The position numbers and the translations under genes are program-made. The notes below the pieces were generated by a model. That model saw only the letters and a program-made list of their open reading frames with translations, did not search any database and had not been told where the DNA came from. Below, one piece after another: positions 45,364-53,896 of a stretch of 64,000 nt of DNA (position 1 is its first letter; the number at the start of each line of letters is the position of its first letter). Source of the stretch: Actinocatenispora sp036503555 (GTDB lineage: Bacteria > Actinomycetota > Actinomycetes > Mycobacteriales > Micromonosporaceae); NCBI GenBank assembly GCA_036503555.1, contig DASXWQ010000020.1, positions 62,001 through 126,000 on the forward strand. The letters run 5' to 3'.

Positions 45364-46653
45364 GTGCTGTCCACCCTCAGGAAGATCCCGTTCTGGGCGC
45401 AGATCGTCGCCGGTCTGGTGCTCGGCCTCGGCTTCGGGCTGGTCGCCCGCACGTACGAGGTGTCCTGGCTGACCTCGACCCTCACCGAGGTCGGCACGCT
45501 GTTCGTGCAGTTGCTGATGGTGGCGGTGCCGCCGCTGGTGTTCACCGCCGTGGTCGTCAGCATCGCCAACCTGCGCGCCGTGTCGAACGCGGCTCGGCTG
45601 GCCGTGCGTACCCTGCTGTGGTTCTGCGTGACGGCACTGATCGCGGTGAGCATCGGCATCGGGCTGGGACTGGTCACCAGGCCGGGGCGCGGCGTACACC
45701 TGTCGGCGGGCGGGCCGAAGCCGCAGCACGTCGGGTCGTGGACGGACTTCCTCACCGGGATCGTCCCGACGAACATCGTGGCCGCGTTCACCGAGGTGAA
45801 CGTGCTGCAGATCGTGTTCCTCGGCGCGGTCGTGGGCGCGGCGATCCTGGCCGTCGGCAAGAAGGCCGACCCGGTGCTGAACCTGTCGCGCAGCGTGCTG
45901 GAGCTGGTGCAGAAGGCGCTGTGGTGGGTGATCCGCCTCGCCCCCCTCGGTACGCTCGGGCTCGTCGGCAAGGCCGTCGCCACCTACGGCTGGAACCTGC
46001 TGGCGCCGCTCGCCACCTTCGCCGCCGACGTGTACGTGGGCTGCCTGATCGTCCTGCTGGTGGTGTACCCGCTGCTCGCGGCGCTCGCCGCGCGGGTGAA
46101 CCCGCTGCGTTTCTTCGCCAACGCGTGGGAGGCGATCCAGCTCGGCTTCGTGTCCCGGTCGTCGGTCGGCACCATGCCGGTCACGCAGCGCGTCGTGGTG
46201 GAACGGATGGGCGTGCCGCGGGAGTACGCGTCGTTCGCGGTGCCGTTCGCGGCGACGACCAAGATGGACGGCTGCGCGGCGGTCTACCCGGCGCTGGCGT
46301 CGATCTTCGTCGCGCAGGTGTTCGGCGTGCACCTCAACATCTGGGACTACCTGCTGATCGCGTTCGTCTCGGTGGTGGGTTCGGCCGCGACCGCCGGGCT
46401 GACCGGCGCGGTCGTCATGTTGACGCTCACGCTGTCGACGCTGGGGCTGCCGCTGTCCGGTGTGGCGCTGCTGCTCGCGATCGACCCGATCCTGGACATG
46501 ATGCGGACCGCGACGAACGTGGCGGGGCAGGCGCTCGTACCGACGATCGTGGCAGCCCGCGAGGGCATCCTCGACCGCGCGGTCTTCGCCGGCCGGCGCC
46601 GCGTCGTCGAGGAGCCGGAGCCGGCGGCCGTGCCGGAGCCTGTCGCCGCGTAG
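45364..46653 (+). CDS. Dicarboxylate/amino acid:cation symporter (DAACS), possibly cystine (TcyP-like)
   Basis: 429 aa, secondary transporter with eight helices plus re-entrant loops. Family signatures: SRSSVGTMPVTQRVV (serine-rich HP1), AATTKMDGCAAVYPALASIF (helix 7, equivalent to the NMDGT motif), and MMRTATNVAGQALVPTIVA (helix 8, Asp/Arg region). GTG 45364 follows GGAGGAG at 7 nt. DAACS members carry glutamate, C4-dicarboxylates or L-cystine; the cysteine leader peptide upstream and the GCA-YPA variant of helix 7 favour cystine (inference). Confidence 0.88.
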   Translation: MLSTLRKIPFWAQIVAGLVLGLGFGLVARTYEVSWLTSTLTEVGTLFVQLLMVAVPPLVFTAVVVSIANLRAVSNAARLAVRTLLWFCVTALIAVSIGIGLGLVTRPGRGVHLSAGGPKPQHVGSWTDFLTGIVPTNIVAAFTEVNVLQIVFLGAVVGAAILAVGKKADPVLNLSRSVLELVQKALWWVIRLAPLGTLGLVGKAVATYGWNLLAPLATFAADVYVGCLIVLLVVYPLLAALAARVNPLRFFANAWEAIQLGFVSRSSVGTMPVTQRVVVERMGVPREYASFAVPFAATTKMDGCAAVYPALASIFVAQVFGVHLNIWDYLLIAFVSVVGSAATAGLTGAVVMLTLTLSTLGLPLSGVALLLAIDPILDMMRTATNVAGQALVPTIVAAREGILDRAVFAGRRRVVEEPEPAAVPEPVAA

Positions 46654-46708
46654 CCGCCGCGACGCTCCGGGTACCCGGCGTCCGCCGGGCTGTCGGACCC
46701 CTCGCCTA

Positions 46709-46732
46709 GAGTCGGAGCCGGTGTTCCGACTC
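46709..46732. promoter_or_regulatory. Palindrome over the sbcDC promoter
   Basis: GAGTCGGA (46709-46716) and TCCGACTC (46725-46732) form a perfect 8-bp inverted repeat with an 8-nt spacer. It overlaps a -10 box TAGAGT (46707-46712) and ends 18 bp before the sbcD start. It does not resemble a LexA box, so another regulator, or an mRNA 5' hairpin, is implied. Confidence 0.5.
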
Positions 46733-46750
46733 GGGTGGGGGGCGTGAGGC

Positions 46751-47887
46751 GTGAAGATCCTGCACACGTCGGACTGGCACGTCGGCAAGGTCCTGAAGGG
46801 CCGGCCGCGGGTCGACGAGCACATCCGGGTGCTGGCCGAGGTGGTGCGGATCGCCGAGGCAGAGCGACCCGACCTGGTCGTCGTCTCCGGCGACCTGTAC
46901 GAGACGGCCGCGCCCGGCCCGGAGACGACCCGGATCGTGGTGCGTGCGCTGACCGCGCTGCGGCGTACCGGGGCGGAAGTCGTCGCGATCGCCGGCAACC
47001 ACGACAACGGCGCCGCGCTCGACGCGCTGCGCGGCTGGGCGGACGCGGCGGGCATCGCGCTGCGCGGCACCGTCCGGTCGGCGGCCGACCCGGTGGTCAC
47101 CGGCCGCACCGCCGCCGGGGAGGACTGGACGCTGATCGCCCTCCCCTTCGTCTCCCAGCGGTACGCGGTGCGTGCCACCGAGATGTTCGACCTGACCGGC
47201 GCCGAGGCCAACCAGACGTACGCGGACCATCTGGGCCGGCTGCTCGACGCTCTGACCGCGTCGTTCCGGCCCGACTCGGTCAACCTGATCGCCGGGCACC
47301 TGACCGTCGTCGGCGCGAAGACCGGCGGCGGCGAGCGCGAGGCGCACACCATCCAGGCGTACGCGGTGCCCGCCACCCTGTTCCCCTCCTCCGCGCACTA
47401 CGTGGCGCTCGGCCACCTGCACCGCCGGCAGGCGGTGCCCGGCCCGTGCCCGATCCACTACTCGGGCAGCCCGCTCGCGGTCGACTTCGGCGAGCAGGAC
47501 AACACCCCCGGCGTCGTGGTCGTCGAGGCCACCCCGACCACCCCGGCCCGGGTACGCGAGGTCCCGATCACGTCCGCCCGCGCTCTGCGTACGGTGCGCG
47601 GCACGCTCGACGAGCTGAAGGCCCTGGACCCGGGCGACGCCTGGCTCCGGGTGTTCGTACGGGAGAGGCCGCGGGCCGGTCTGCGCGAGGAGGTGCAGGA
47701 GCTGCTGCCCGGCGCGTTGGAGGTGCGGATCGACCCGGACATGACCGCCGACACCGGCGCGCCGCGGCGGATCAGCCGGGCCGGGCAGAGTCCGCGCCAG
47801 CTGTTCACCGACTACCTGGCCGAGGCCGGGCACGAGGATCCGGCGGTGGCCGGGCTGTTCGACCGGCTCCACGAGGAGGTGTCCTGA
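46751..47887 (+). CDS. sbcD: Exonuclease SbcCD subunit D (Mre11-like nuclease)
   Basis: 378-aa dimetal nuclease. All phosphoesterase motifs are visible: DWHVG (LHTSDWHVGK), SGDLYE, IAGNHDNG, the His of LIAGHLTV, and GHLHRRQ. With SbcC it opens hairpins and trims blocked or broken DNA ends (ATP-dependent dsDNA exonuclease, ssDNA endonuclease). GTG 46751 begins right after GAGGC. Its stop overlaps the sbcC start by one nt (TGATG), so the subunits are made together. This is the first gene of a four-gene overlapping operon. Confidence 0.95.
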   Translation: MKILHTSDWHVGKVLKGRPRVDEHIRVLAEVVRIAEAERPDLVVVSGDLYETAAPGPETTRIVVRALTALRRTGAEVVAIAGNHDNGAALDALRGWADAAGIALRGTVRSAADPVVTGRTAAGEDWTLIALPFVSQRYAVRATEMFDLTGAEANQTYADHLGRLLDALTASFRPDSVNLIAGHLTVVGAKTGGGEREAHTIQAYAVPATLFPSSAHYVALGHLHRRQAVPGPCPIHYSGSPLAVDFGEQDNTPGVVVVEATPTTPARVREVPITSARALRTVRGTLDELKALDPGDAWLRVFVRERPRAGLREEVQELLPGALEVRIDPDMTADTGAPRRISRAGQSPRQLFTDYLAEAGHEDPAVAGLFDRLHEEVS

Positions 47888-50343
47888 TGCGCCCGGTCCG
47901 GCTCGACCTCGCCGGCTTCACCGTGTTCCGGGACGAGACGACGATCGACTTCGCCGGCGCGGAGTTCTTCGCCCTGCTCGGCCCGACCGGGTCCGGCAAG
48001 TCGACCGTGCTGGACGCGATCTGCTTCGCGCTCTACGGCACGGTCCCCCGCTGGGACCACCTGCGCTCGGTGGAGAACGCGCTGTCCCCGTCGGCCTCCG
48101 AGGCCCGGGTACGGCTCGTCTTCGAGTCCTCCGGCGCGCGCTACGTGGCGACCCGGGTGCTGCGCCGCAGCGCCCGCGGCAAGGTGACGACGACGCGGGC
48201 GGGTCTGGAGCGGCTGCCCGCCGACTTCGATCTGTCCACGTTGGACAGTGACCGGCCGGGCGGCGGTGAGCTGGGCGAGGTTCTCGCCGGTACGCCGTCG
48301 GAGATGACCGACGCGGTCGCCGCCACCGTCGGCATGCCGTACGAGCAGTTCGTCACGTGCGTGGTGCTGCCGCAGGGCGAGTTCGCCGAGTTCCTGCACG
48401 CCAAGCCGGCCAAGCGCCAGGAGATCCTGGTCAACCTGCTCGGCCTGCGCGTCTACCAGCGGATCGCCGAGCGCGCGCGGCAGGCGGCGAAGGACGCGGA
48501 CTCGGACGTACGGGCGGTCGACGCACTGCTCGCCGGGATGGCCGACGCGACCGAGCAGTCCGTCGCCGAGGCGACGGAGCGGGTCGGTCAGTTGCGCGGG
48601 CTGGCCGAGGCGGTCGGCGCCGCCGTACCGGAGCTGACCGCGGCGCAGGGGCTGGCTGCGGAGGCGCGGGAGGCGCTGGCCGAGCTGGACGCCGAGGGCC
48701 GCCTGCTGGCGGGAATCACCACCCCGGACGGGGTGGCGGAACTGGCCGAGACCGCCGCCCGCGCCCGGGAGGCGGCGGAGGCGTCGCTCGCCGCGGTGAC
48801 CGACGCCGAGCAGGCCGAGGAACGGGCCGCCACCGCGCTCGACGCCGCCGGCGACCCGGGCGCGCTGCGCCGCACGCTCGACCGGTACCGGGAGCGCGAC
48901 GCGCTCGCCGCCGAGGAGGCCGGCCTCGCCGACGCCGCTGCTGCGGCCGAGCGGCGCGCCACCGCAGCGCGCGGCGACGCCGAGTCGGCCGAGACCACGC
49001 TGACCGACGCGGAGGCGGCGCTGGCGGCGGCGCGTACCGCGCAGACCGCGGCGGCGCTGCGCCCGGAGCTGGCCGTCGGCCACGACTGCCCGGTGTGCGC
49101 GCGGACGGTGACCGAGCTGCCTCCGCCGCTCGACGCGCCGCACCTCGCGGAGGCCAGGAGTGCGGTGGCCGCCGCCCGCGACCATCGGGACCGTGCCGAC
49201 CGCGCGGCGCGGGAGCTGGCCGCCGCCGCCACCGCGGCGGCGCGGCAACGGGCGCAGGCCGCCGAGCGGCTTGCGGCACTCGCGGCGGAGTTGGCGGACG
49301 CGCCGGAGCCGGACGCGCTGACCGCGCGGCTGGCCGGCATCGAGGAGCTGCGCGTGGCGCAGTCCGCGGCGCGTACCGGGGTGACCGCGGCGCGGCGCGA
49401 GGCGCAGCGGGCCCGGTCCGCCGCCGACGACACCGACCGCCGGCTGCGTACCGGCTGGCAGCGGTACGACGGGGCCCGGGACGCGGTGTCCCGGTTCGGC
49501 CCGCCGGCCACCGACCGGGACGACCTCGCCGCATCCTGGCAGGAGTTGGCCGGGTGGGCGGCGACCGAGGCGGACGCCCGCCGGAAGGCCCGCGCCGACC
49601 GGCTCGCCGCCGCGAAGCAGGCCGCGACCGCCGCCGACGCGGTACGCGACAAGGTGGGCGCGCTGCTCGATGAGTGCGGCGTCGCCCGGCCCGGGGACGC
49701 CGCGGCCGACGCCGGGGCGTACGAGCTGGCGGTGGCGCTGGCGGTGGAGCGGGCCGAGGCGGGGCACCGGCGGGCCGCCGAGCGGTACGAGCAGGCCGCC
49801 GGGCTGCGGGAGCGGCGGGCCGGGCACGCCCGGGACAACCAGGTGGCGAAGGCGCTCGCCGGGCACCTGGCCGCCGACCGGTTCCAGCGCTGGCTGCTGA
49901 CCGAGGCGATGGACCTGCTGGTCGACGGCGCGTCGGCGATCCTGCGGGAGCTGTCCGGCGGGCAGTACGAGCTGGCGTACGACGTGGGCGAGTTCTTCGT
50001 CGTCGACCATCACGACGCCGACCTGCGCCGTGCCGTGCGTACGCTGTCGGGTGGCGAGACGTTCCAGGCGTCGCTGGCGCTGGCCCTGGCCCTGTCCGAG
50101 CAGCTGGCGGGGCTGTCGACGACGGCGACGAGCCTGGAGTCGATCATGCTGGACGAGGGGTTCGGGACGCTCGACCCGGGCACTCTGGACACCGTGGCCG
50201 CCACGTTGGAAAACCTCGCCGCCCGCGGCGACCGGATGGTGGGCATCGTGACGCACGTCGCCGAGCTGGCCGAGCGCATCCCGGTCCGCTTCACCGTCAG
50301 CAAGGACGCGCGCGGCGCGCACGTGACCCGAGAGCAGGTGTGA
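47887..50343 (+). CDS. sbcC: Exonuclease SbcCD subunit C (Rad50-like SMC ATPase)
   Basis: 818 aa, shorter than E. coli SbcC (about 1050) because of shorter coiled coils. Walker A GPTGSGKST (residue 32) and, at the far end, signature RTLSGGETFQAS (about 718) and Walker B SIMLDEGFGTLD (about 752). Between them are two long Ala/Arg/Glu-rich coiled coils joined by a zinc hook CPVC (HDCPVCART, about residue 401). It dimerises through the hook to hold DNA ends and gates SbcD. Translationally coupled on both sides: TGATG with sbcD, and GTGA with the nurA-like gene. Confidence 0.95.
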   Translation: MRPVRLDLAGFTVFRDETTIDFAGAEFFALLGPTGSGKSTVLDAICFALYGTVPRWDHLRSVENALSPSASEARVRLVFESSGARYVATRVLRRSARGKVTTTRAGLERLPADFDLSTLDSDRPGGGELGEVLAGTPSEMTDAVAATVGMPYEQFVTCVVLPQGEFAEFLHAKPAKRQEILVNLLGLRVYQRIAERARQAAKDADSDVRAVDALLAGMADATEQSVAEATERVGQLRGLAEAVGAAVPELTAAQGLAAEAREALAELDAEGRLLAGITTPDGVAELAETAARAREAAEASLAAVTDAEQAEERAATALDAAGDPGALRRTLDRYRERDALAAEEAGLADAAAAAERRATAARGDAESAETTLTDAEAALAAARTAQTAAALRPELAVGHDCPVCARTVTELPPPLDAPHLAEARSAVAAARDHRDRADRAARELAAAATAAARQRAQAAERLAALAAELADAPEPDALTARLAGIEELRVAQSAARTGVTAARREAQRARSAADDTDRRLRTGWQRYDGARDAVSRFGPPATDRDDLAASWQELAGWAATEADARRKARADRLAAAKQAATAADAVRDKVGALLDECGVARPGDAAADAGAYELAVALAVERAEAGHRRAAERYEQAAGLRERRAGHARDNQVAKALAGHLAADRFQRWLLTEAMDLLVDGASAILRELSGGQYELAYDVGEFFVVDHHDADLRRAVRTLSGGETFQASLALALALSEQLAGLSTTATSLESIMLDEGFGTLDPGTLDTVAATLENLAARGDRMVGIVTHVAELAERIPVRFTVSKDARGAHVTREQV

Positions 50344-51332
50344 TCGTGCGGGTGCACGTCGACGCGTGGGACCCCTCCTACGGCAGGTCCGTCGAGACGG
50401 ACGGCAGCCCCACCGGTGCACCGGCGGCGGCGAGCAGCGCGCCGGTGGAGACCGGGGTGGAGCGGCCCGCCGCGGCGTGGTCGCCGCTCACCCCGGCACC
50501 GGACGCCCGGCCGCCCCGCACGGTGCTGCTCGTCGACGGCGTACGCCGGATCGACGCCCGGGTGTGGGTGGAGGACGACGAGGGGGTGGCCCGCCCCGGC
50601 GTCTGCGCGTCGTACGCGGCGGGTGTGGTGCGGTGCGACCTGGCCGCCGGGGTGGCCGAGCTGGGCCTGTCCGGGGTGGCGCACGGGCTGTTCGCGCCGG
50701 GTCCGGCGGTGGCACCGCTGCGCGCCCACACGACCGCCGTGTACCAGCCGCACCGGGTGGTCGGCGACGACCCGGCGCAGGTCGACGCGGAACTCCAGCG
50801 CCGGCTCACCGAGCTGGAGGTCCAGGTGTCCCAGCGGGCGCGCCGGGACACGACCGACGACGAGCCGGACCTGCTGGTGGTCGACGGGCCGCTGCGCGGG
50901 CGTACCGGGCTGCCCCGCACCCTGGGGTACGCGAAGACGCACCACAAGCAGTACCTGGACGCCGACCTGACCCGGGTCGTGACGGGCCTGGCCGCCGGCC
51001 AGCGCACGCCGCTGTTCCTGCTCGGCGGCCAGTGGCACCGCTACTCGTGGTACCTGCGGCTGCCGACGGCCGCCGGTTCGTCCGGCTCGCCGTGGTCGGG
51101 CATCGTGCGGCTGGAGTGCCCGGCGGACTGGCCCCGCCCCGACGCCGTGCGCTACGCGGACATCTCGGCGGTGACCCTGCCGCGCTTCGCGTCGTCGGCG
51201 TACAAGGATCCGCGCGCCCCGCAGAACCTCGTGCCGATCGCCGGGCTGGAGCGGCGGCTGCGGGCGCTGCTGGGCGATCCGCGCCTGCTGCTGCGCGGCC
51301 TGCGCACCGCGGCGGCCCGGACCGCGGCATGA
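50340..51332 (+). CDS. NurA-like nuclease, partner of HerA
   Basis: 330 aa. An RNase-H-like NurA pattern is visible: first acidic strand LLVDGVRRIDARVWVED (Asp about 64), second LLVVDGPLRGRTGLP (Asp about 181), then LGYAKTHHKQYL (Lys about 199), and a C-terminal NLVPIAGLERRLRALLGDP like the NurA ending. NurA is a manganese-dependent 5'-3' nuclease that works inside the HerA hexamer. GTG 50340 overlaps the sbcC stop as GTGA, and its own stop overlaps the next ATG as ATGA. The low-complexity segment at residues 20-55 is probably disordered. The family call rests on motifs and the SbcCD context. Confidence 0.75.
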   Translation: MIVRVHVDAWDPSYGRSVETDGSPTGAPAAASSAPVETGVERPAAAWSPLTPAPDARPPRTVLLVDGVRRIDARVWVEDDEGVARPGVCASYAAGVVRCDLAAGVAELGLSGVAHGLFAPGPAVAPLRAHTTAVYQPHRVVGDDPAQVDAELQRRLTELEVQVSQRARRDTTDDEPDLLVVDGPLRGRTGLPRTLGYAKTHHKQYLDADLTRVVTGLAAGQRTPLFLLGGQWHRYSWYLRLPTAAGSSGSPWSGIVRLECPADWPRPDAVRYADISAVTLPRFASSAYKDPRAPQNLVPIAGLERRLRALLGDPRLLLRGLRTAAARTAA

Positions 51333-52273
51333 GCACCGGCGACGCGCGTCGTTCCGCGGAGCCGGCGGACGGCGTGCGGAGCCTGCCGACGCCGGACCGG
51401 TACGACTTCCGCCGTACGGTCGGGGTGTTGCGCTGCGGACGGTCGGACCCGACGACCCGGTTCGACGATGCGGGGCTGTGGAAGGCGACGCGTACCCCGG
51501 ACGGCGCCGGCACCGTCCACATCGGACACACACCGGGCACGGTCACGGTGACCGCCTGGGGTGCCGGCGCGGACTGGCTGCTCGCCCGCGCCGACGCGCT
51601 GACCGGCCTCGCCGACGACCCGTCCGGGTTCCTGCCGCTGGCGCGGCAGCATCCGGTCGTCGCCGTGCTGGCCGACGCGATGCCCGGCATCCGGCTCGCC
51701 CGCACCGAGCGCGTGTACGAGGAGCTGCTGCGCGTCGTGCTGGCGCAGAAGGTGACGACGGTCGAGGCGACCCGGTCGTACGCGGCGCTGGTGCGGCGGT
51801 TCGGCGAGGCGGCGCCCGGGCCGGTCGGGCTGTTGCTGCCGCCGGCCGCGGCGACGGTCGCGGCCACGCCCTACTGGGCGTTCCATCCGATGGGCATCGA
51901 GCGCAAGCGGGCCGACATCCTGCGCCGCGTCGCGACGGTCGCCGACCGGCTGGAGCGTACGGTCGACGGCCCGCCGGCGGAGGGCTGCCGGCTGCTGATG
52001 ACGCTGCCGGGCATCGGCCCGTGGTCGGCGGCGGAGGTCGCGGCCGTGGCGTACGGCGATCCGGACGCGGTCAGCGTCGGCGACTACCACGTTCCGCACC
52101 AGGTGACGTACGCGCTGGCCGGCGAGCCGCGCGGCACCGACGCCCGGATGCTGGAGTTGCTCGCGCCGTTCCGCGGTCACCGCGCCCGGGTCGTACGCCT
52201 GATCACGCACGGCGCGATCCGCGAGCCGCGGCGCGCGCCGCGCGCCGCGATCCGGTCCTTCGCCCGGTTCTGA
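51329..52273 (+). CDS. HhH-GPD DNA glycosylase, AlkA-like
   Basis: 314 aa. The helix-hairpin-helix LMTLPGIGPWSAAEVAAVAYG (about residue 225) is followed by the catalytic Asp in VSVGDYHVPHQ (Asp251), the HhH-GPD hallmark. Upstream, YEELLRVVLAQKVTTVEATRSY is the conserved Gln/Lys helix. The N-terminal beta domain is AlkA-like. It should excise alkylated bases. There is no iron-sulfur Cys cluster. ATG 51329 overlaps the nurA-like stop (ATGA), making it the fourth gene of the repair operon. Confidence 0.88.
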   Translation: MSTGDARRSAEPADGVRSLPTPDRYDFRRTVGVLRCGRSDPTTRFDDAGLWKATRTPDGAGTVHIGHTPGTVTVTAWGAGADWLLARADALTGLADDPSGFLPLARQHPVVAVLADAMPGIRLARTERVYEELLRVVLAQKVTTVEATRSYAALVRRFGEAAPGPVGLLLPPAAATVAATPYWAFHPMGIERKRADILRRVATVADRLERTVDGPPAEGCRLLMTLPGIGPWSAAEVAAVAYGDPDAVSVGDYHVPHQVTYALAGEPRGTDARMLELLAPFRGHRARVVRLITHGAIREPRRAPRAAIRSFARF

Positions 52274-52292
52274 CGTCCGCGGACGCCGGTCG

Positions 52293-52658
52293 TCAAAGGC
52301 GTTCCTCGTGCAGGTCGGTGACCTCGACCCGGGGTACCCAGGACTGGTAGACGCCGCGGTCGAAGCGGTCCAGGCCGAGGCGTTCGCCGCTCGGCAGCCG
52401 ACCCCCGGTGTACTCGACGCGCAGCCACTGCTCGTGCTCGGCGAGGACCTTCACCGGCTCGCCGTGCAGCGCGCCCGCGGTGATCACGTACCCGAACTCG
52501 TCCAGCTCGGAGAACGACACGATCCGCCGGAACCGGCCGGGCGCGACCTGGTCGAACCCGGTCAGGTCCGGCGCCTCGCTGTACAGGTGGGCGCCAGCGC
52601 TGCTCGGCGCCGCCTCGTACTCGGCGCCGTGCCAGCGTGCGTAGAAACCGTCGCGCAT
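52293..52658 (-). CDS. Hypothetical protein coupled to the SseB-like gene
   Basis: 121-aa soluble protein without recognised family: MRDGFYARWHGAEYEA at the N-terminus, then FRRIVSFSELDEFGYVI and EHEQWLRVEYTGGRL. The aromatic-rich beta pattern suggests a small barrel (SH3-like?). Its ATG overlaps the upstream stop by 1 nt (TGATG), so it works with, or alongside, the SseB-like protein. Such pairs recur in actinomycetes, but I cannot name the function. Confidence 0.72.
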   Translation of the reverse strand: MRDGFYARWHGAEYEAAPSSAGAHLYSEAPDLTGFDQVAPGRFRRIVSFSELDEFGYVITAGALHGEPVKVLAEHEQWLRVEYTGGRLPSGERLGLDRFDRGVYQSWVPRVEVTDLHEERL

Positions 52659-53740
52659 CAGACCCCCCGGACCAGGTCGCGGTTGACCAGCCAACGCTGC
52701 TCGTCCGCGTCGTACACGGCCATGAACCGGTGGCTGCCGTTGGCCGCGATCCGCCACATCTCCGCCTGGTGCGGCAGCCGGATGCTGTCGATCCGGTACT
52801 CGGGGATCCGTGGCGGCTCCCCCGCGTACGGCGGGCGCTCCGGGTCGTCCGACGGCTCGGGCTCCCCGGCCTCGGCGGCGGGCACCTGGTAGAGCTCCGA
52901 CCGGTACGCGGTCCACCGCAGCACGTGCACCGCGTCGTCGGTCACCGAGAACGGCGACCCCTCGTACGTGAGGCCGAGGTTGCGCACGATGTCCGGCACG
53001 GTCTCCAGCTCCGCGGCGTCCTGCCAGCGATGCACGTAGCCGGCCACCCAGTCGTACCCCTTGTCGAGGTAGAAGCCGACCTGCTCGGGCGGGATCACCT
53101 TCTGCATGACGGTCGGCACCGGATCGGTCTCCGGGTCCTCGGCGGGCACCTGGCCGGACACCGGCTCGTCGGCCGGCGGCGGCCACTCGCCGGGCCGGTC
53201 GTCGATGCCGTACGCGGGATCGGCGCCGTCTCCCACCGCCGGCCCCACGCCGTCCCCCGGCTCCGCGCCGTACCCCTCCCCCGGGTCGGTGGTGGCCGCG
53301 GGGTACGGGTCGTCGTCGTACCCGTCGTCGGGCTCCGCGTCGGCGGGGGGCAGCGGCGACGTGTCCCGTACGCCGAACTCGCCGCCGGCCATCTGCCGGA
53401 CGAGGCTCGCCGGCAGGTGCGCGGCGAGTGGCAGGCCGGGGTCGACGACCAGCGACCAGGCCGGGTCGGGCCAGCGCGCGACCATCTCGCGGAACGGTAC
53501 GGACCGGCCGCGCTCGAACTGGCCGGTGGTCGACACCGCCATCGCCGCCGGCGACGTGTACGCCGCGACGAACGTCACCTCGCCGCTGACCACCGTGGGC
53601 CAGGCGTCGCCGGCCGGCCCCCCGACCGGCATGACGAGATCGGCCGCGGCGAGCAGCCGCAGGTATGTCTCCTGGTCGCCGGCGGCGAGCGCGGCGCGCA
53701 TCCGGAACTCCAGCTCGTTGACCGGCTCGAACTCGGCCAC
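52658..53740 (-). CDS. SseB-domain-like protein with acidic linker
   Basis: 360 aa. Residues 1-110 resemble the SseB N-terminal domain: EFRMRAALAAGDQETYLRLL, VVSGEVTFVAAYTSPAAM, FREMVARWPDPAWSLVVDPG. An Asp/Pro/Gly-rich linker (about 120-200) leads to a C-terminal domain (VMQKVIPPEQVGFYLDKGYD, VTDDAVHVLRWTAYRSELYQ) with unknown role. Start GTG 53740 was chosen because GGGGAGGGG lies 6 nt upstream; a TTG at 53782 would add 14 residues. SseB in Salmonella is a secretion translocon protein, but actinobacterial homologs with this domain are not secreted. Confidence 0.78.
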   Translation of the reverse strand: MAEFEPVNELEFRMRAALAAGDQETYLRLLAAADLVMPVGGPAGDAWPTVVSGEVTFVAAYTSPAAMAVSTTGQFERGRSVPFREMVARWPDPAWSLVVDPGLPLAAHLPASLVRQMAGGEFGVRDTSPLPPADAEPDDGYDDDPYPAATTDPGEGYGAEPGDGVGPAVGDGADPAYGIDDRPGEWPPPADEPVSGQVPAEDPETDPVPTVMQKVIPPEQVGFYLDKGYDWVAGYVHRWQDAAELETVPDIVRNLGLTYEGSPFSVTDDAVHVLRWTAYRSELYQVPAAEAGEPEPSDDPERPPYAGEPPRIPEYRIDSIRLPHQAEMWRIAANGSHRFMAVYDADEQRWLVNRDLVRGV

Positions 53741-53896
53741 CTTCGGCCCCTCCCCATCGTTGCGTGACTCCGACTCGGACAACGAACCGCCGCGCTACGA
53801 GGTTGCTCCACGACGCGTAGTGACGCCCATTCGGGTCGATACCCGGCGAACCGCCAAGCGCACCGGACGGCGGGCACAGGCGTGGAGAATGGCGGG

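Noticed and set aside
46651..46750. LexA/SOS box upstream of sbcD
   Set aside because: No TCGAAC-N4-GTTCGA-like word; the palindrome present has a different sequence.
41880..46750. Mobile element between herA and sbcD
   Set aside because: No transposase, integrase, terminal inverted repeats or tRNA/att site, and base composition matches the flanks.
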